Part shown: positions 1 to 5,987 of the stretch, piece by piece
Numbering within the stretch: position 1 is the first letter of the stretch
Layout: the number at the start of each line of letters is the position of its first letter
DNA from: Thermoplasmata archaeon
GTDB lineage: Archaea > Thermoplasmatota > Thermoplasmata > SG8-5 > JAGLSY01
Direction of reading: 5' to 3'
Length of the DNA: 11,267 bases
Assembly (NCBI GenBank): GCA_023135545.1
Contig: JAGLSY010000099.1
Span: forward strand, 1 to 11,267
The notes under the pieces: model-generated
The model's input: the letters and a program-made list of their open reading frames with translations, nothing else
The model's database searches: none
Told to the model about the DNA's origin: nothing
Translations under genes and position numbers: made by a program

Positions 1-114
1 AGGCGGGGTCTTGTTATTGATGTGCTAGCGGGTGACAACGGTGATATGCAGAGAAATTACCCCTCGCAAGAACGAGCGAGGGGCACAAATCAAGCCCCGC
101 CCAAAGGGCGGGGT
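1..114 (+). repeat. Partial copy of a structured GC-rich repeat (copy 1)
   Basis: This stretch aligns by eye with 8364-8478 at roughly 80-85% identity and with one single-base gap. It contains a perfect 8-bp hairpin (60-67 with 76-83, 8-base loop) and a second 8-bp hairpin (95-102 with 106-113, loop AAA). The copy is cut by the window edge, so the upstream hairpins seen in copy 2 cannot be checked. Unlike copy 2, no clear T-tract follows the last stem. It could be a small RNA gene, a miniature mobile element or the right end of an IS200/IS605-like element. That it is a repeat is seen directly; what it does is not known. Confidence 0.75.
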
Positions 115-194
115 CCTTATCCACACCCCACATAACAAATCCCATCACGCTCAACGTCCTCCAATTCCGAAAACCTCTAACTTCATCTTCCATG

Positions 195-209
195 CTAAAT
201 AATTAATAT
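195..209 (+). promoter_or_regulatory. TATA-like box upstream of purS
   Basis: An uninterrupted A/T run (taaataattaatat) lies about 39 bases upstream of the ATG at 241 and stands out from GC-richer surroundings. Archaeal transcription usually starts about 25 bases downstream of the TATA centre. That predicts a short leader of some 10-15 bases before purS. The assignment is inferred from position and composition. Confidence 0.5.
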
Positions 210-240
210 CCCTGTGTTATCACCCTCTACAAGTGTTATC

Positions 241-489
241 ATGTATGTGGCAGAAGTTAGAGTCGAGCTGAAAAAAGGGGTCGCCGACCCCGAGGGAAAG
301 AACACCAAGAAGGCACTGGACCTCCTGGGCTTTGACAAGGTGGTCGATGTCAGGACATCGACATTTTTCATCATCGAACTGGATGTTAACTCGGCTGAAG
401 AAGCCAGGGCCATGGCCGAGGAGATGAGCGTCAAGCTGCTTTCCAACCCGGTCATACACATTCCTGTCATCAACATCCGAGAGGTGTAG
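241..489 (+). CDS. purS: Phosphoribosylformylglycinamidine synthase, PurS subunit
   Basis: An 82-residue PurS-type protein. In the known PurS-PurL-PurQ complex, this small ferredoxin-like dimer bridges the synthetase PurL and the glutaminase PurQ. The complex converts formylglycinamide ribonucleotide to the amidine, the fourth step of de novo purine synthesis, in the cytoplasm. The sequence shows the family pattern: an opening strand MYVAEVRVELKKGV, then DPEGKNTKKAL, then LGFDKVVDVRT, and a C-terminal strand with NPVIHIPVINI. I chose the ATG at 241 because family members begin right at this first strand. An in-frame GTG at 214 would add nine residues (MLSPSTSVI) with no family counterpart. 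No clear Shine-Dalgarno precedes 241, which fits a short-leader transcript. Only 2 bases separate its stop from the purL start, so the two are almost certainly co-transcribed and translationally linked. Confidence 0.93.
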   Translation: MYVAEVRVELKKGVADPEGKNTKKALDLLGFDKVVDVRTSTFFIIELDVNSAEEARAMAEEMSVKLLSNPVIHIPVINIREV

Positions 490-491
490 GA

Positions 492-2846
492 TTGAGTTCT
501 GACCATCTCTTGAAGTCCGCCCATCTTTACAAGAAGCTGGAAGCTTCTTTTCCCTTTTTTGAAGTGACACTGGACAAGGCCAGCGATGACGACCTTCTGG
601 CTCTGGGCGAGGAAAGCGGCACAGGCCTCAGCCTGGACGAATTGAAGCGCATAAAATCCTATTTCGCAGGTCTGGGAAGGAACCCATCAGATGTGGAATT
701 GCAATCCCTGGGCCAGGCATGGTCAGAGCACTGTTGCTACAAGAGTTCCAAAACCATCTTGAAGGAATTTGTTTTCGGCATCGACAACCCCCAGGTCATA
801 GACCGCGGAGATGCCGGTGTCATGGAATTTGATGACGAGCACGCTTACGCCCTCAGGATAGAGTCGCACAACCACCCCAGCGCGGTGGAGCCCTACGGAG
901 GCGCGGCCACCGGAATAGGCGGAATAGTGAGGGATGTGCTGTGCATGGGCTGTCAGCCAATCGCCCTCATCGATCCCCTGTTCTTCGGGCATCTGGACCA
1001 TCCGCACAACGCGGTTCCGAGAGGCACCAAACACCCTACCTATCTTCTGGACGGTGTGGTTTCCGGCATAAGGGATTACGGCAACAGGATTGGCATTCCC
1101 ACGGTCAGCGGCGGGGTTTATTTTGATGATTCATATGTGGGCAACTGCCTTGTCAACGTGGGCTGTGTGGGCATAGCCAGGAAGGAAGATTTATACGAGA
1201 ACAAGGTGGGCGGTACGGACGATAACCTGATTCTTGTCGGCGGGTTCACCGGCCGCGACGGAATTCATGGAGTAACATTTGCCTCCAAGGTTCTTACCGA
1301 CAAATCTGAAACAGAATCCAGGGGGGCTGTCCAGCTGGGCGACCCCATCATGAAGGAGCCGTTGATTCATGCGGTTCTCGAAGTGGGCAGGCGCAAGCTC
1401 ATAACCGGTATGAAGGACCTTGGCGGAGGCGGGTTATCCTGTGTCTGTGGGGAACTGGCCTTTGCGGCCGGGTTCGGTGTCAATGTCCATCTTGACCGAG
1501 TTCCACTCAAGGAGCCAGGGCTTCTTCCCTGGGAGATCTGGGTTTCGGAATCCCAGGAAAGGATGATGCTGGCCGTCACCGATGATAATGTCGAGAAGGT
1601 GATGAAGGTCTTCGCCCTTTACGATGTTCCGGCGACCGTCATCGGCAAGGTGATACCCGAGCAGGTGGCCAGAGTTCACTTTGATGGAACTATGATTCTT
1701 GAAATGGACCTGGAATTTTTAACGGGAGGTCCTGAATACTGCCGCCCCATGGTTCACACGACCTCGGACCAGAAGATGGAAGCTAGGGAACCTGCCCTCC
1801 CACCTAATTATTCGGACATTCTTCTAGATTTACTGGCCGATTCGAACGTATGCTCCAAGGAATGGGTGATAAGGCAGTACGACCACGAGGTGAGGGGCTC
1901 GACGGTCATCAAGCCGCTCCAGGGCGACATGAGGCACAGCACTCACGGAGATGCCTCGGTATTGAAACCCGTGGCAAATTCGTGGCAGGGTCTGGCCATT
2001 GCGGTTTCCGCCAACCCGTGGCTCACCTCTGTTGACCCAATGAAGGGCGGCAGAAGCGTGATGGATGAGATGTGCAGGAACATCGTGGCCGTGGGAGGCC
2101 GTCCCCATTCCCTTTCCAACTGCCTGAACTTTGGCAACCCCGAGATTCCGGAGAGGCTGGGCGAGTTCCACCAGACGGTCAAAGGGCTGGGCGAGGTGGC
2201 TGAGGCACTGGATTTACCGATTCCGTCTGGCAATGTGAGCTTTTACAACGAGACAGTCGACGGCAGTATTTTGCCGACTGCGACCGTGATGGGGGTTGGC
2301 ATAGTGCCGGATGTGAGAAAGGCCATAACAACCGACCTCAAATCATCTGGCAGTTCAATTTATCTGGTGGGGTCCACGAAGGATGAGATGGGCGGCTCAT
2401 TACTGTACAGGAAATATGATGGCTTTTCACCCAACGCCCCGGATGTGGATATTCCCCATCTTCAGAAATCTATCAACGGCCTTCTAGATTCTATGGGCTC
2501 GGGACTAGTACTGGCATGCCACGATATTTCGGATGGAGGACTGGCTGTTACTATTTCCGAGATGTCTATTGGCGGGGGAATTGGCGCGGAACTGGACCTT
2601 GGCGATTCCGGTCTTGATGCCCATGTTGAGCTGTTCTCGGAATCCAACACCAGGTGGCTTGTCGAGGTGACCGGTGCTAATGAAGGAGATTTCGAGAAAA
2701 AAATGGTTGACATTCCTATCCGAAAACTGGGAACAACTGGCGGTTCCAATCTCAAAATTTCACATGGCGGTAAGAAGATAATTGATATTGAGCTGGCTAG
2801 ACTGAATTCTTCCTGGAGAAACACACTCTGGGAAAAGATGGGCTGA
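492..2846 (+). CDS. purL: Phosphoribosylformylglycinamidine synthase, PurL subunit (small type)
   Basis: A 784-residue ATP-dependent ligase subunit that makes formylglycinamidine ribonucleotide using ammonia channelled from PurQ. Its length fits the small archaeal/Gram-positive PurL, not the ~1300-residue fused enzyme. Visible parts in order: a linker region with SLDELKRIKSYFAGLGRNP (47-65) and WSEHCCYKSS (77-86; His80 is the expected catalytic residue); the signature ESHNHPSAVEPYGGAATGIG (124-143); a glycine-rich GMKDLGGGGLSCVCGELA near 306; and the second PurM-like half with GNVSFYNET near 580 and ACHDISDGGLAV near 675. Translation starts at TTG 492. GAGGTG at 481-486, inside the end of purS, is its Shine-Dalgarno with 5 bases of spacing, and no ATG lies nearby. 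PurQ is adjacent on neither side, so the glutaminase must be encoded elsewhere. A weak 6-bp hairpin (2855-2873) follows the stop. Confidence 0.97.
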   Translation: MSSDHLLKSAHLYKKLEASFPFFEVTLDKASDDDLLALGEESGTGLSLDELKRIKSYFAGLGRNPSDVELQSLGQAWSEHCCYKSSKTILKEFVFGIDNPQVIDRGDAGVMEFDDEHAYALRIESHNHPSAVEPYGGAATGIGGIVRDVLCMGCQPIALIDPLFFGHLDHPHNAVPRGTKHPTYLLDGVVSGIRDYGNRIGIPTVSGGVYFDDSYVGNCLVNVGCVGIARKEDLYENKVGGTDDNLILVGGFTGRDGIHGVTFASKVLTDKSETESRGAVQLGDPIMKEPLIHAVLEVGRRKLITGMKDLGGGGLSCVCGELAFAAGFGVNVHLDRVPLKEPGLLPWEIWVSESQERMMLAVTDDNVEKVMKVFALYDVPATVIGKVIPEQVARVHFDGTMILEMDLEFLTGGPEYCRPMVHTTSDQKMEAREPALPPNYSDILLDLLADSNVCSKEWVIRQYDHEVRGSTVIKPLQGDMRHSTHGDASVLKPVANSWQGLAIAVSANPWLTSVDPMKGGRSVMDEMCRNIVAVGGRPHSLSNCLNFGNPEIPERLGEFHQTVKGLGEVAEALDLPIPSGNVSFYNETVDGSILPTATVMGVGIVPDVRKAITTDLKSSGSSIYLVGSTKDEMGGSLLYRKYDGFSPNAPDVDIPHLQKSINGLLDSMGSGLVLACHDISDGGLAVTISEMSIGGGIGAELDLGDSGLDAHVELFSESNTRWLVEVTGANEGDFEKKMVDIPIRKLGTTGGSNLKISHGGKKIIDIELARLNSSWRNTLWEKMG

Positions 2847-2854
2847 ATCGCTTG

Positions 2855-2880
2855 ATACACGGGCTAAGTGTATGAAATTT
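2855..2880 (+). terminator. Weak hairpin after purL
   Basis: ATACAC (2855-2860) pairs with GTGTAT (2868-2873) around a 7-base loop and is followed by GAAATTTT. It sits 8 bases after the purL stop and before the promoter of the next gene. The stem is short, so a terminator role is only a possibility. Confidence 0.3.
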
Positions 2881-2890
2881 TGGATAAAAA

Positions 2891-2901
2891 CTAAATATAT
2901 A
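2891..2901 (+). promoter_or_regulatory. TATA-like box for the hydrolase gene
   Basis: The run ctaaatatata lies about 45 bases upstream of the ATG at 2942. It predicts transcription starting near 2921-2925, just upstream of the Shine-Dalgarno at 2928-2935. This indicates that the hydrolase gene is transcribed separately from purSL. Confidence 0.55.
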
Positions 2902-2941
2902 GTCAGCATTTTGCTTCATATTGATTCGAGGGGAGTAACAT

Positions 2942-3580
2942 ATGTTCATCAGATGGCACGGACACGCATGTTTTGAGATTTCGAACGGAACCACGATAGT
3001 GACTGACCCGCATGACGGGAAATCCATAGGCATTAAACCGCCAGACGTTACCGGGGACATAGTTCTCCAGAGCCACGACCATTTTGACCACAACTGCGCC
3101 AGACTGGTCAGGGGCTCCGACGTCAAGGTCATAACCACATCCGAGGCCAGGCAGGAAAAAGGCATCAAAATTCTCGGGGTGGATACCTTCCATGATGAGG
3201 TCAAAGGCGAGAAAAGGGGCCCTAACATCATCTTTAAGTTCGGAATGGACGACCTCAATATCTGCCACCTGGGGGACCTGGGTGAGCTTCTGAATGAAGA
3301 GCAGATAAAGGCAATAGGGGATGTGGACATTCTATTCTGTCCGGTCGGAGGTACCTTCACGTTGGATGCCGAGGGAGCGTGGCAGGTTATCAACAATATC
3401 AAGCCAAAAATAATCGTGCCAATGCATTACAGGGTCGGTGGTTTATCACTGTCCATAGCACCAATTGACGGCTTTCTGGACAGAGCCAGCGGTCAGGAAC
3501 TGGTCAAGGTCGGCAATGAAATCGAATTCACCAAGGACGATATACCGGAAGAGCAGGAGATATGGATGTTTTCTTTATAA
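2942..3580 (+). CDS. Metallo-beta-lactamase-fold hydrolase, UPF0173 type
   Basis: A 212-residue cytoplasmic protein with the metallo-beta-lactamase fold. Metal-binding residues are plain: WHGHACFEI at the N-terminus, SHDHFDH at 44-50 giving His45-x-His47-x-Asp49-His50, His109 and Asp112 in CHLGDLG, and His162 in PMHYR. The length and the compact HGHACF / SHDHFDH / HLGDLG / PMHYR order match the UPF0173 (YtkL-like) 'metal-dependent hydrolase' family, whose substrate is not established. The ATG at 2942 is supported by a strong Shine-Dalgarno GAGGGGAG (2928-2935, 6-base spacing) and by its own TATA-like box. The gene ends convergently with eif6. I see no sequence reason to tie it to purine synthesis beyond being next door. 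Confidence 0.9.
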   Translation: MFIRWHGHACFEISNGTTIVTDPHDGKSIGIKPPDVTGDIVLQSHDHFDHNCARLVRGSDVKVITTSEARQEKGIKILGVDTFHDEVKGEKRGPNIIFKFGMDDLNICHLGDLGELLNEEQIKAIGDVDILFCPVGGTFTLDAEGAWQVINNIKPKIIVPMHYRVGGLSLSIAPIDGFLDRASGQELVKVGNEIEFTKDDIPEEQEIWMFSL

Positions 3581-3590
3581 TATTTTATAA
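3575..3590. terminator. AT-rich symmetrical stem between convergent genes
   Basis: TTATAA (3575-3580, containing the hydrolase stop) can pair with TTATAA (3585-3590) around TATT. The sequence is symmetrical and T-rich on both strands, and it lies between the ends of two convergent genes. It could therefore stop transcription from both sides. The stem is AT-only and weak, so this is tentative. Confidence 0.3.
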
Positions 3591-3639
3591 TAAAACATAA
3601 AGCCAGTAAACCTGTTTCAATATGCAAAACAGCTGTAAA

Positions 3640-4305
3640 CTAGTATAATTTAAGCCCTTCTTCTACCTTGCCCAGCTCGATGGGTGTCGAGTCCTCACCC
3701 ACCAACGCGCCCTTCGTGTTCGCCATGATGCTGGCTCCAAGCAGTCCTGAACCGTAATTTGCAGTGCAGATGCTGACATCCACCTGGAAAATCTCTTCCA
3801 TGATTCCCATCTCCCAGTCTGAAGCATGTGGGTGGCATATCGCGGCCTTGTTGGTGACTACCGCGGCAGAGCCAACGGTCTTGAATCCTGCCACCGTGCC
3901 CTTTCTGACAGGCACATCCAAAGCCTTCGCAATCCTTTCGACCGTGGCATCGTTGAAGGAAGGATGGACCAGTGCACCGTTGTCGTTGACGAGAATATTG
4001 TTGCCGGCGGCATTGTATTTTTCAGTTAGTATTGTTACAGGCACAGCCTTTTCGAGCATGGCCAGCTCACTCTCCTGGATGAAAGGGTAGACCACCGCGC
4101 CGTTGGAGTTCATGGATATGAATGCCCCTATCAGGTTGGAGCTGTCCACATTGGTCCGGATTACATGGTCAACGCTCAGAACCTCGGGGGTCATCTTGGC
4201 GAGCATCTCCATATCCGGGCCCTTCGGTATTACGGCAACCGACTCGCTGGCAGTTGAAAATACCCCTATGAAGGAGTTACTGTGGATATGACATTTTTTG
4301 AGCAT
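3640..4305 (-). CDS. eif6: Translation initiation factor 6 (aIF6), ribosome anti-association factor
   Basis: A 221-residue aIF6, which in archaea and eukaryotes binds the large ribosomal subunit and prevents premature joining with the small one. The protein is the usual size and shows the internally repeated pentein pattern. Each repeat ends in a 'G.ALVHP'-like strand: NGAVVYPFIQESEL, NGALVHPSFNDATVERIAKAL, KAAICHPHASDWEM, KGALVGEDSTPIELGKVEEGL. The start at 4305 has GAAGGG five bases upstream. The A/T run at 4317-4330 is too close to the ATG to be its TATA box, so it is probably transcribed with rpl31e as the last gene of the minus-strand cluster. A 54-nt stem-loop lies in the gap to rpl31e. 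In many archaea aIF6 is followed by ribosomal protein LX (L18a), prefoldin alpha and ftsY; here it is the last gene before a convergent neighbour. Confidence 0.96.
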   Translation of the reverse strand: MLKKCHIHSNSFIGVFSTASESVAVIPKGPDMEMLAKMTPEVLSVDHVIRTNVDSSNLIGAFISMNSNGAVVYPFIQESELAMLEKAVPVTILTEKYNAAGNNILVNDNGALVHPSFNDATVERIAKALDVPVRKGTVAGFKTVGSAAVVTNKAAICHPHASDWEMGIMEEIFQVDVSICTANYGSGLLGASIMANTKGALVGEDSTPIELGKVEEGLKLY

Positions 4306-4351
4306 GAAAACCCTTCTTTAAATTTAAACAATCAAAGATACAAATGGTGGG

Positions 4352-4405
4352 ATGCATGAAAATCGAGATTTATCTAGCATACCATAAATCTCAATTCTCA
4401 TGCAT
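4352..4405 (-). other. 22-bp stem-loop between rpl31e and eif6
   Basis: The arms 4352-4373 and 4384-4405 are inverted repeats of 22 bases with a 10-base loop. On the plus strand two positions mismatch (A with C, C with A). On the minus strand, the coding strand here, both become G-U wobble pairs, so the whole 22-bp stem can pair in the operon transcript. It begins 6 bases after the rpl31e stop codon. No U-tract follows directly, so it is not a classical terminator. An RNA processing site, a stability element or a differential-expression element are the likely readings. Confidence 0.7.
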
Positions 4406-4411
4406 TCCATT

Positions 4412-4687
4412 TCATTCATCATCGTCCGGGAGCATGACATCAACCCTGCCATCCTCCCACTTGAGGGTCTTCACCCTTATCTTGACGGGCGGTTTTTGAA
4501 TTCCTCTGGACCATATGTATTCGTTAAGAACAAAATCTATCCAGATATCATCTATGTCCACCTTTACGTGCCTGGCCACATGCTTTTTCAGTAACTTGAT
4601 TGCATGGGGGGCCCTCTTTGTTCTCGGAACCTTCTTAATTCCTTTCAGGGGAACATCCATGATTCGCTCGTTGTCGTCATCTGCCAT
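4412..4687 (-). CDS. rpl31e: Large-subunit ribosomal protein eL31 (L31e)
   Basis: A 91-residue archaeal/eukaryotic-type ribosomal protein that sits near the exit tunnel of the large subunit. The family core is clear: ERIMDVPLKGIKKVPRTKRA (7-26), APHAIKLLKKHVARHVKV, then VLNEYIWSRGIQKPPVKIRV near residues 53-72. The C-terminal end is acidic (MLPDDDE). The ATG at 4687 has GGAGG at 4697-4701 with 9 bases of spacing. The gene lies between rpl39e and eif6, the usual archaeal order. Each flanking gap carries a long stem-loop just after the preceding stop codon. Confidence 0.96.
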   Translation of the reverse strand: MADDDNERIMDVPLKGIKKVPRTKRAPHAIKLLKKHVARHVKVDIDDIWIDFVLNEYIWSRGIQKPPVKIRVKTLKWEDGRVDVMLPDDDE

Positions 4688-4716
4688 ATCCTAATTCCTC
4701 CATTGCATTTCGGAAT

Positions 4717-4749
4717 TTTGAATGTTCGAAACGAGTTCGAACATTCAAA
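4717..4749 (-). other. Perfect 14-bp stem-loop between rpl39e and rpl31e
   Basis: Arms 4717-4730 and 4736-4749 are perfectly complementary over 14 bp with a 5-base loop. The stem starts 4 bases after the rpl39e stop codon on the minus strand. It ends about 15 bases before the rpl31e Shine-Dalgarno. No oligo-T run follows, so a processing or stability element within the operon RNA is as likely as an attenuator. Confidence 0.7.
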
Positions 4750-4753
4750 TCCC

Positions 4754-4909
4754 TCACTTCTTCAACTTGCTCCTTCGCCACATCCTCTGTTTCGGATGTC
4801 TCAGGAACCTTCTGTTGGTCCTCTGCATGACCCAGGCCGGAACACGTCGGTTCTGCTTGGTGGCCTTCATCAGTCTCAGCTTCTTTCCCAATGGTTTGTA
4901 CGTAGCCAT
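4754..4909 (-). CDS. rpl39e: Large-subunit ribosomal protein eL39 (L39e)
   Basis: A 51-residue, very basic protein, full length for eL39, which lines the nascent-peptide exit tunnel. Translating the minus strand from 4909 gives MATYKPLGKKLRLMKATKQN followed by RRVPAWVMQRTNRRFLRHPK and QRMWRRSKLKK, then TGA. This matches the family pattern of GKKxRLxKAxKQNRRVPxWV and the terminal Trp-Arg-Arg-Ser-Lys-Leu. The start is fixed by AGGTGAT 3 bases upstream. That Shine-Dalgarno falls in the 11-base gap after the pdcd5 stop, so translation is probably coupled. Small size makes it easy to overlook, but the match is unambiguous and its place between pdcd5 and rpl31e is the expected archaeal order. Confidence 0.96.
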   Translation of the reverse strand: MATYKPLGKKLRLMKATKQNRRVPAWVMQRTNRRFLRHPKQRMWRRSKLKK

Positions 4910-4920
4910 TCTATCACCTG

Positions 4921-5256
4921 TTATATTCTCTTGATATTGATTTCCCTCTTCTCGGGCATTATTCTTTCCAGTATCTGAACGAGCATCTGGTCGGTCACCT
5001 GACCGGACAACTGGCCGCTCTGTGCCAGCATTATCAGTTGTTGCTCAATCTCCTCAACGAACTCCGGCTTGGCGATCTTTATCCTGGCAAGCCTGTCCCT
5101 GGCCTCGGGAGTCAATATCTGGCGCATGACGGCCTGCTTCTGCTGGTCTGCCTGCTCCTTCATTGCTTCCTGTTGTTCTGCCTGGGCCTGCTGGCTCTGC
5201 AACTGTGCTAGCCGCTTCTTCCTTATGACTTCCAGATCCTCATCATCACTGCTCAT
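4921..5256 (-). CDS. DNA-binding protein of the PDCD5 / TFAR19 family
   Basis: A 111-residue archaeal homologue of human PDCD5. It shows the family layout: an acidic start (MSSDDEDLEVIRKKRL), a long Gln/Ala/Glu-rich helix (QSQQAQAEQQEAMKEQADQQ), then the core three-helix bundle with ILTPEARDRLARIKIAKPEF and VEEIEQQLIMLAQSG, and a basic tail. Archaeal members bind double-stranded DNA; their role in cells is unclear. Linkage to ribosomal genes is conserved. There are two in-frame ATGs at 5262 and 5256. AGGTGA (5263-5268) directly touches the first and is spaced 6 bases from the second, so I take 5256. That same Shine-Dalgarno overlaps the rps19e stop codon, which implies tight coupling. Confidence 0.93.
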   Translation of the reverse strand: MSSDDEDLEVIRKKRLAQLQSQQAQAEQQEAMKEQADQQKQAVMRQILTPEARDRLARIKIAKPEFVEEIEQQLIMLAQSGQLSGQVTDQMLVQILERIMPEKREINIKRI

Positions 5257-5266
5257 TCTCATTCAC

Positions 5267-5722
5267 CTAATCATACTTGGCCATCTCCGGCCTTTCCTTG
5301 ACCATCTCTTTCAGCACCTTGTGTGCGGTGTTGTCCAGGAGTCTCTGTCCCTCGGGAGCTATCCTGCGGCCCTTGTGCCCGTCGGTTATGATAAGGCCTG
5401 CCTGCTCCAATTGCTTCAGGGAATACCTTGCTATGGACCTGCTGCCCTTCGTGGCCCTGTTGGGCTTGGCACCGCGGTCCGCGCTTCCTCCGAAATAGCC
5501 ACTGAGCCTTGATGAACCCACCGGGCCGTGAACATACACCTTTCTCAGGATCGCTGCCAGCCTGCGGTACCACCATTCAGGGTCCATGGGCCTTTTCTCT
5601 CTGTGCCTTCCTGTCTTCACATACTCCATCCACTCGGCCTTTTTAAACTCCGGCCTGGACTTGAGCTCTTCGGTCAACAGGTCGATTAGCCTGTCTGCTG
5701 GTACGTCAAATACGGTTGTCAT
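5267..5722 (-). CDS. rps19e: Small-subunit ribosomal protein eS19 (S19e)
   Basis: A 151-residue eS19, a winged-helix ribosomal protein needed for small-subunit maturation. Family blocks are evident: FDVPADRLIDLLTEELK at the N-terminus, RPEFKKAEWMEYVKTGRHRE, then PMDPEWWYRRLAAILRKVY, HGPVGSSRLSGYFGG, and NRATKGSRSIARYSLKQLEQ followed by AGLIITDGHKGRRIAPEGQ. Two ATGs lie in frame at 5728 and 5722. GGAGG (5729-5733) abuts the first and sits 6 bases from the second, so 5722 is the likelier start. It is the first gene of the minus-strand cluster, with a TATA-like box about 55 bases upstream, and is transcribed away from cca. Confidence 0.95.
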   Translation of the reverse strand: MTTVFDVPADRLIDLLTEELKSRPEFKKAEWMEYVKTGRHREKRPMDPEWWYRRLAAILRKVYVHGPVGSSRLSGYFGGSADRGAKPNRATKGSRSIARYSLKQLEQAGLIITDGHKGRRIAPEGQRLLDNTAHKVLKEMVKERPEMAKYD

Positions 5723-5751
5723 ACTCATCCTCCAGTATTGAATTTTCCCAA

Positions 5752-5767
5752 CTTGCCTTCGGGCAAG
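5752..5767. other. Small hairpin in the rps19e leader region
   Basis: CTTGCC (5752-5757) pairs with GGCAAG (5762-5767) around TTCG. On the plus strand this is a C(UUCG)G tetraloop; on the minus strand the loop is CGAA. It lies between the TATA-like box at 5774-5782 and the rps19e Shine-Dalgarno, at about the expected transcription start. It may be a leader structure or a DNA-level operator, or chance. Confidence 0.35.
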
Positions 5768-5773
5768 CCGTCC

Positions 5774-5782
5774 AAATTATAT
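5774..5782 (-). promoter_or_regulatory. TATA-like box for the rps19e operon
   Basis: Read on the minus strand this is ATATAATTT. It predicts transcription starting near 5752, about 30 bases before the rps19e ATG. It is the only good TATA-like run upstream of the minus-strand ribosomal cluster. The remaining divergent spacer (5735-5981) holds the cca promoter and no gene that I can see. Confidence 0.5.
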
Positions 5783-5906
5783 GATGTACCCCTCCATCAA
5801 AGTCGGGAACCATCACATCTGGAATCAATACCCTTTAATGCATGGACCTAACTCTTTATCGTGAGTAGGGTCTATGCGGGCATTGCATCACCCCGAAATC
5901 CTTACT

Positions 5907-5915
5907 ACATATAAA
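5907..5915 (+). promoter_or_regulatory. TATA-like box for cca
   Basis: ACATATAAA lies about 77 bases upstream of the ATG at 5988 and predicts a start near 5937 with a leader of about 50 bases. That leader can form a 6-bp stem (GGACGG 5933-5938 with CCGTCC 5964-5969) and has a T-run at 5957-5962. The box and start are inferred, and the leader stem is weak. Confidence 0.45.
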
Positions 5916-5987
5916 GGTTCTCCATTTTTGAGGGACGGCAGTTTACAATCGATACCTTTTTTACCGTCCAGAACCTAATTAGTGCAT

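Noticed and set aside
214..240. Upstream GTG start of purS
   Set aside because: It would add nine residues absent from the family, and it lies at or before the transcription start predicted from the TATA-like box.
2797..3402. 201-codon minus-strand frame across the purL/hydrolase junction
   Set aside because: It runs antisense to the hydrolase with its intact metal-binding motifs and covers that gene's promoter. No family features are visible.
4317..4330. Separate promoter for eif6
   Set aside because: The A/T run is only about 12-25 bases from the ATG, so transcription would start at or inside the coding region. Co-transcription with rpl31e is likelier.
4717..4749. tRNA T-arm or intron bulge-helix-bulge motif
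   Set aside because: It contains TTCGAA but is a perfect uninterrupted stem, without the two 3-nt bulges required for archaeal splicing endonuclease and without a tRNA body.
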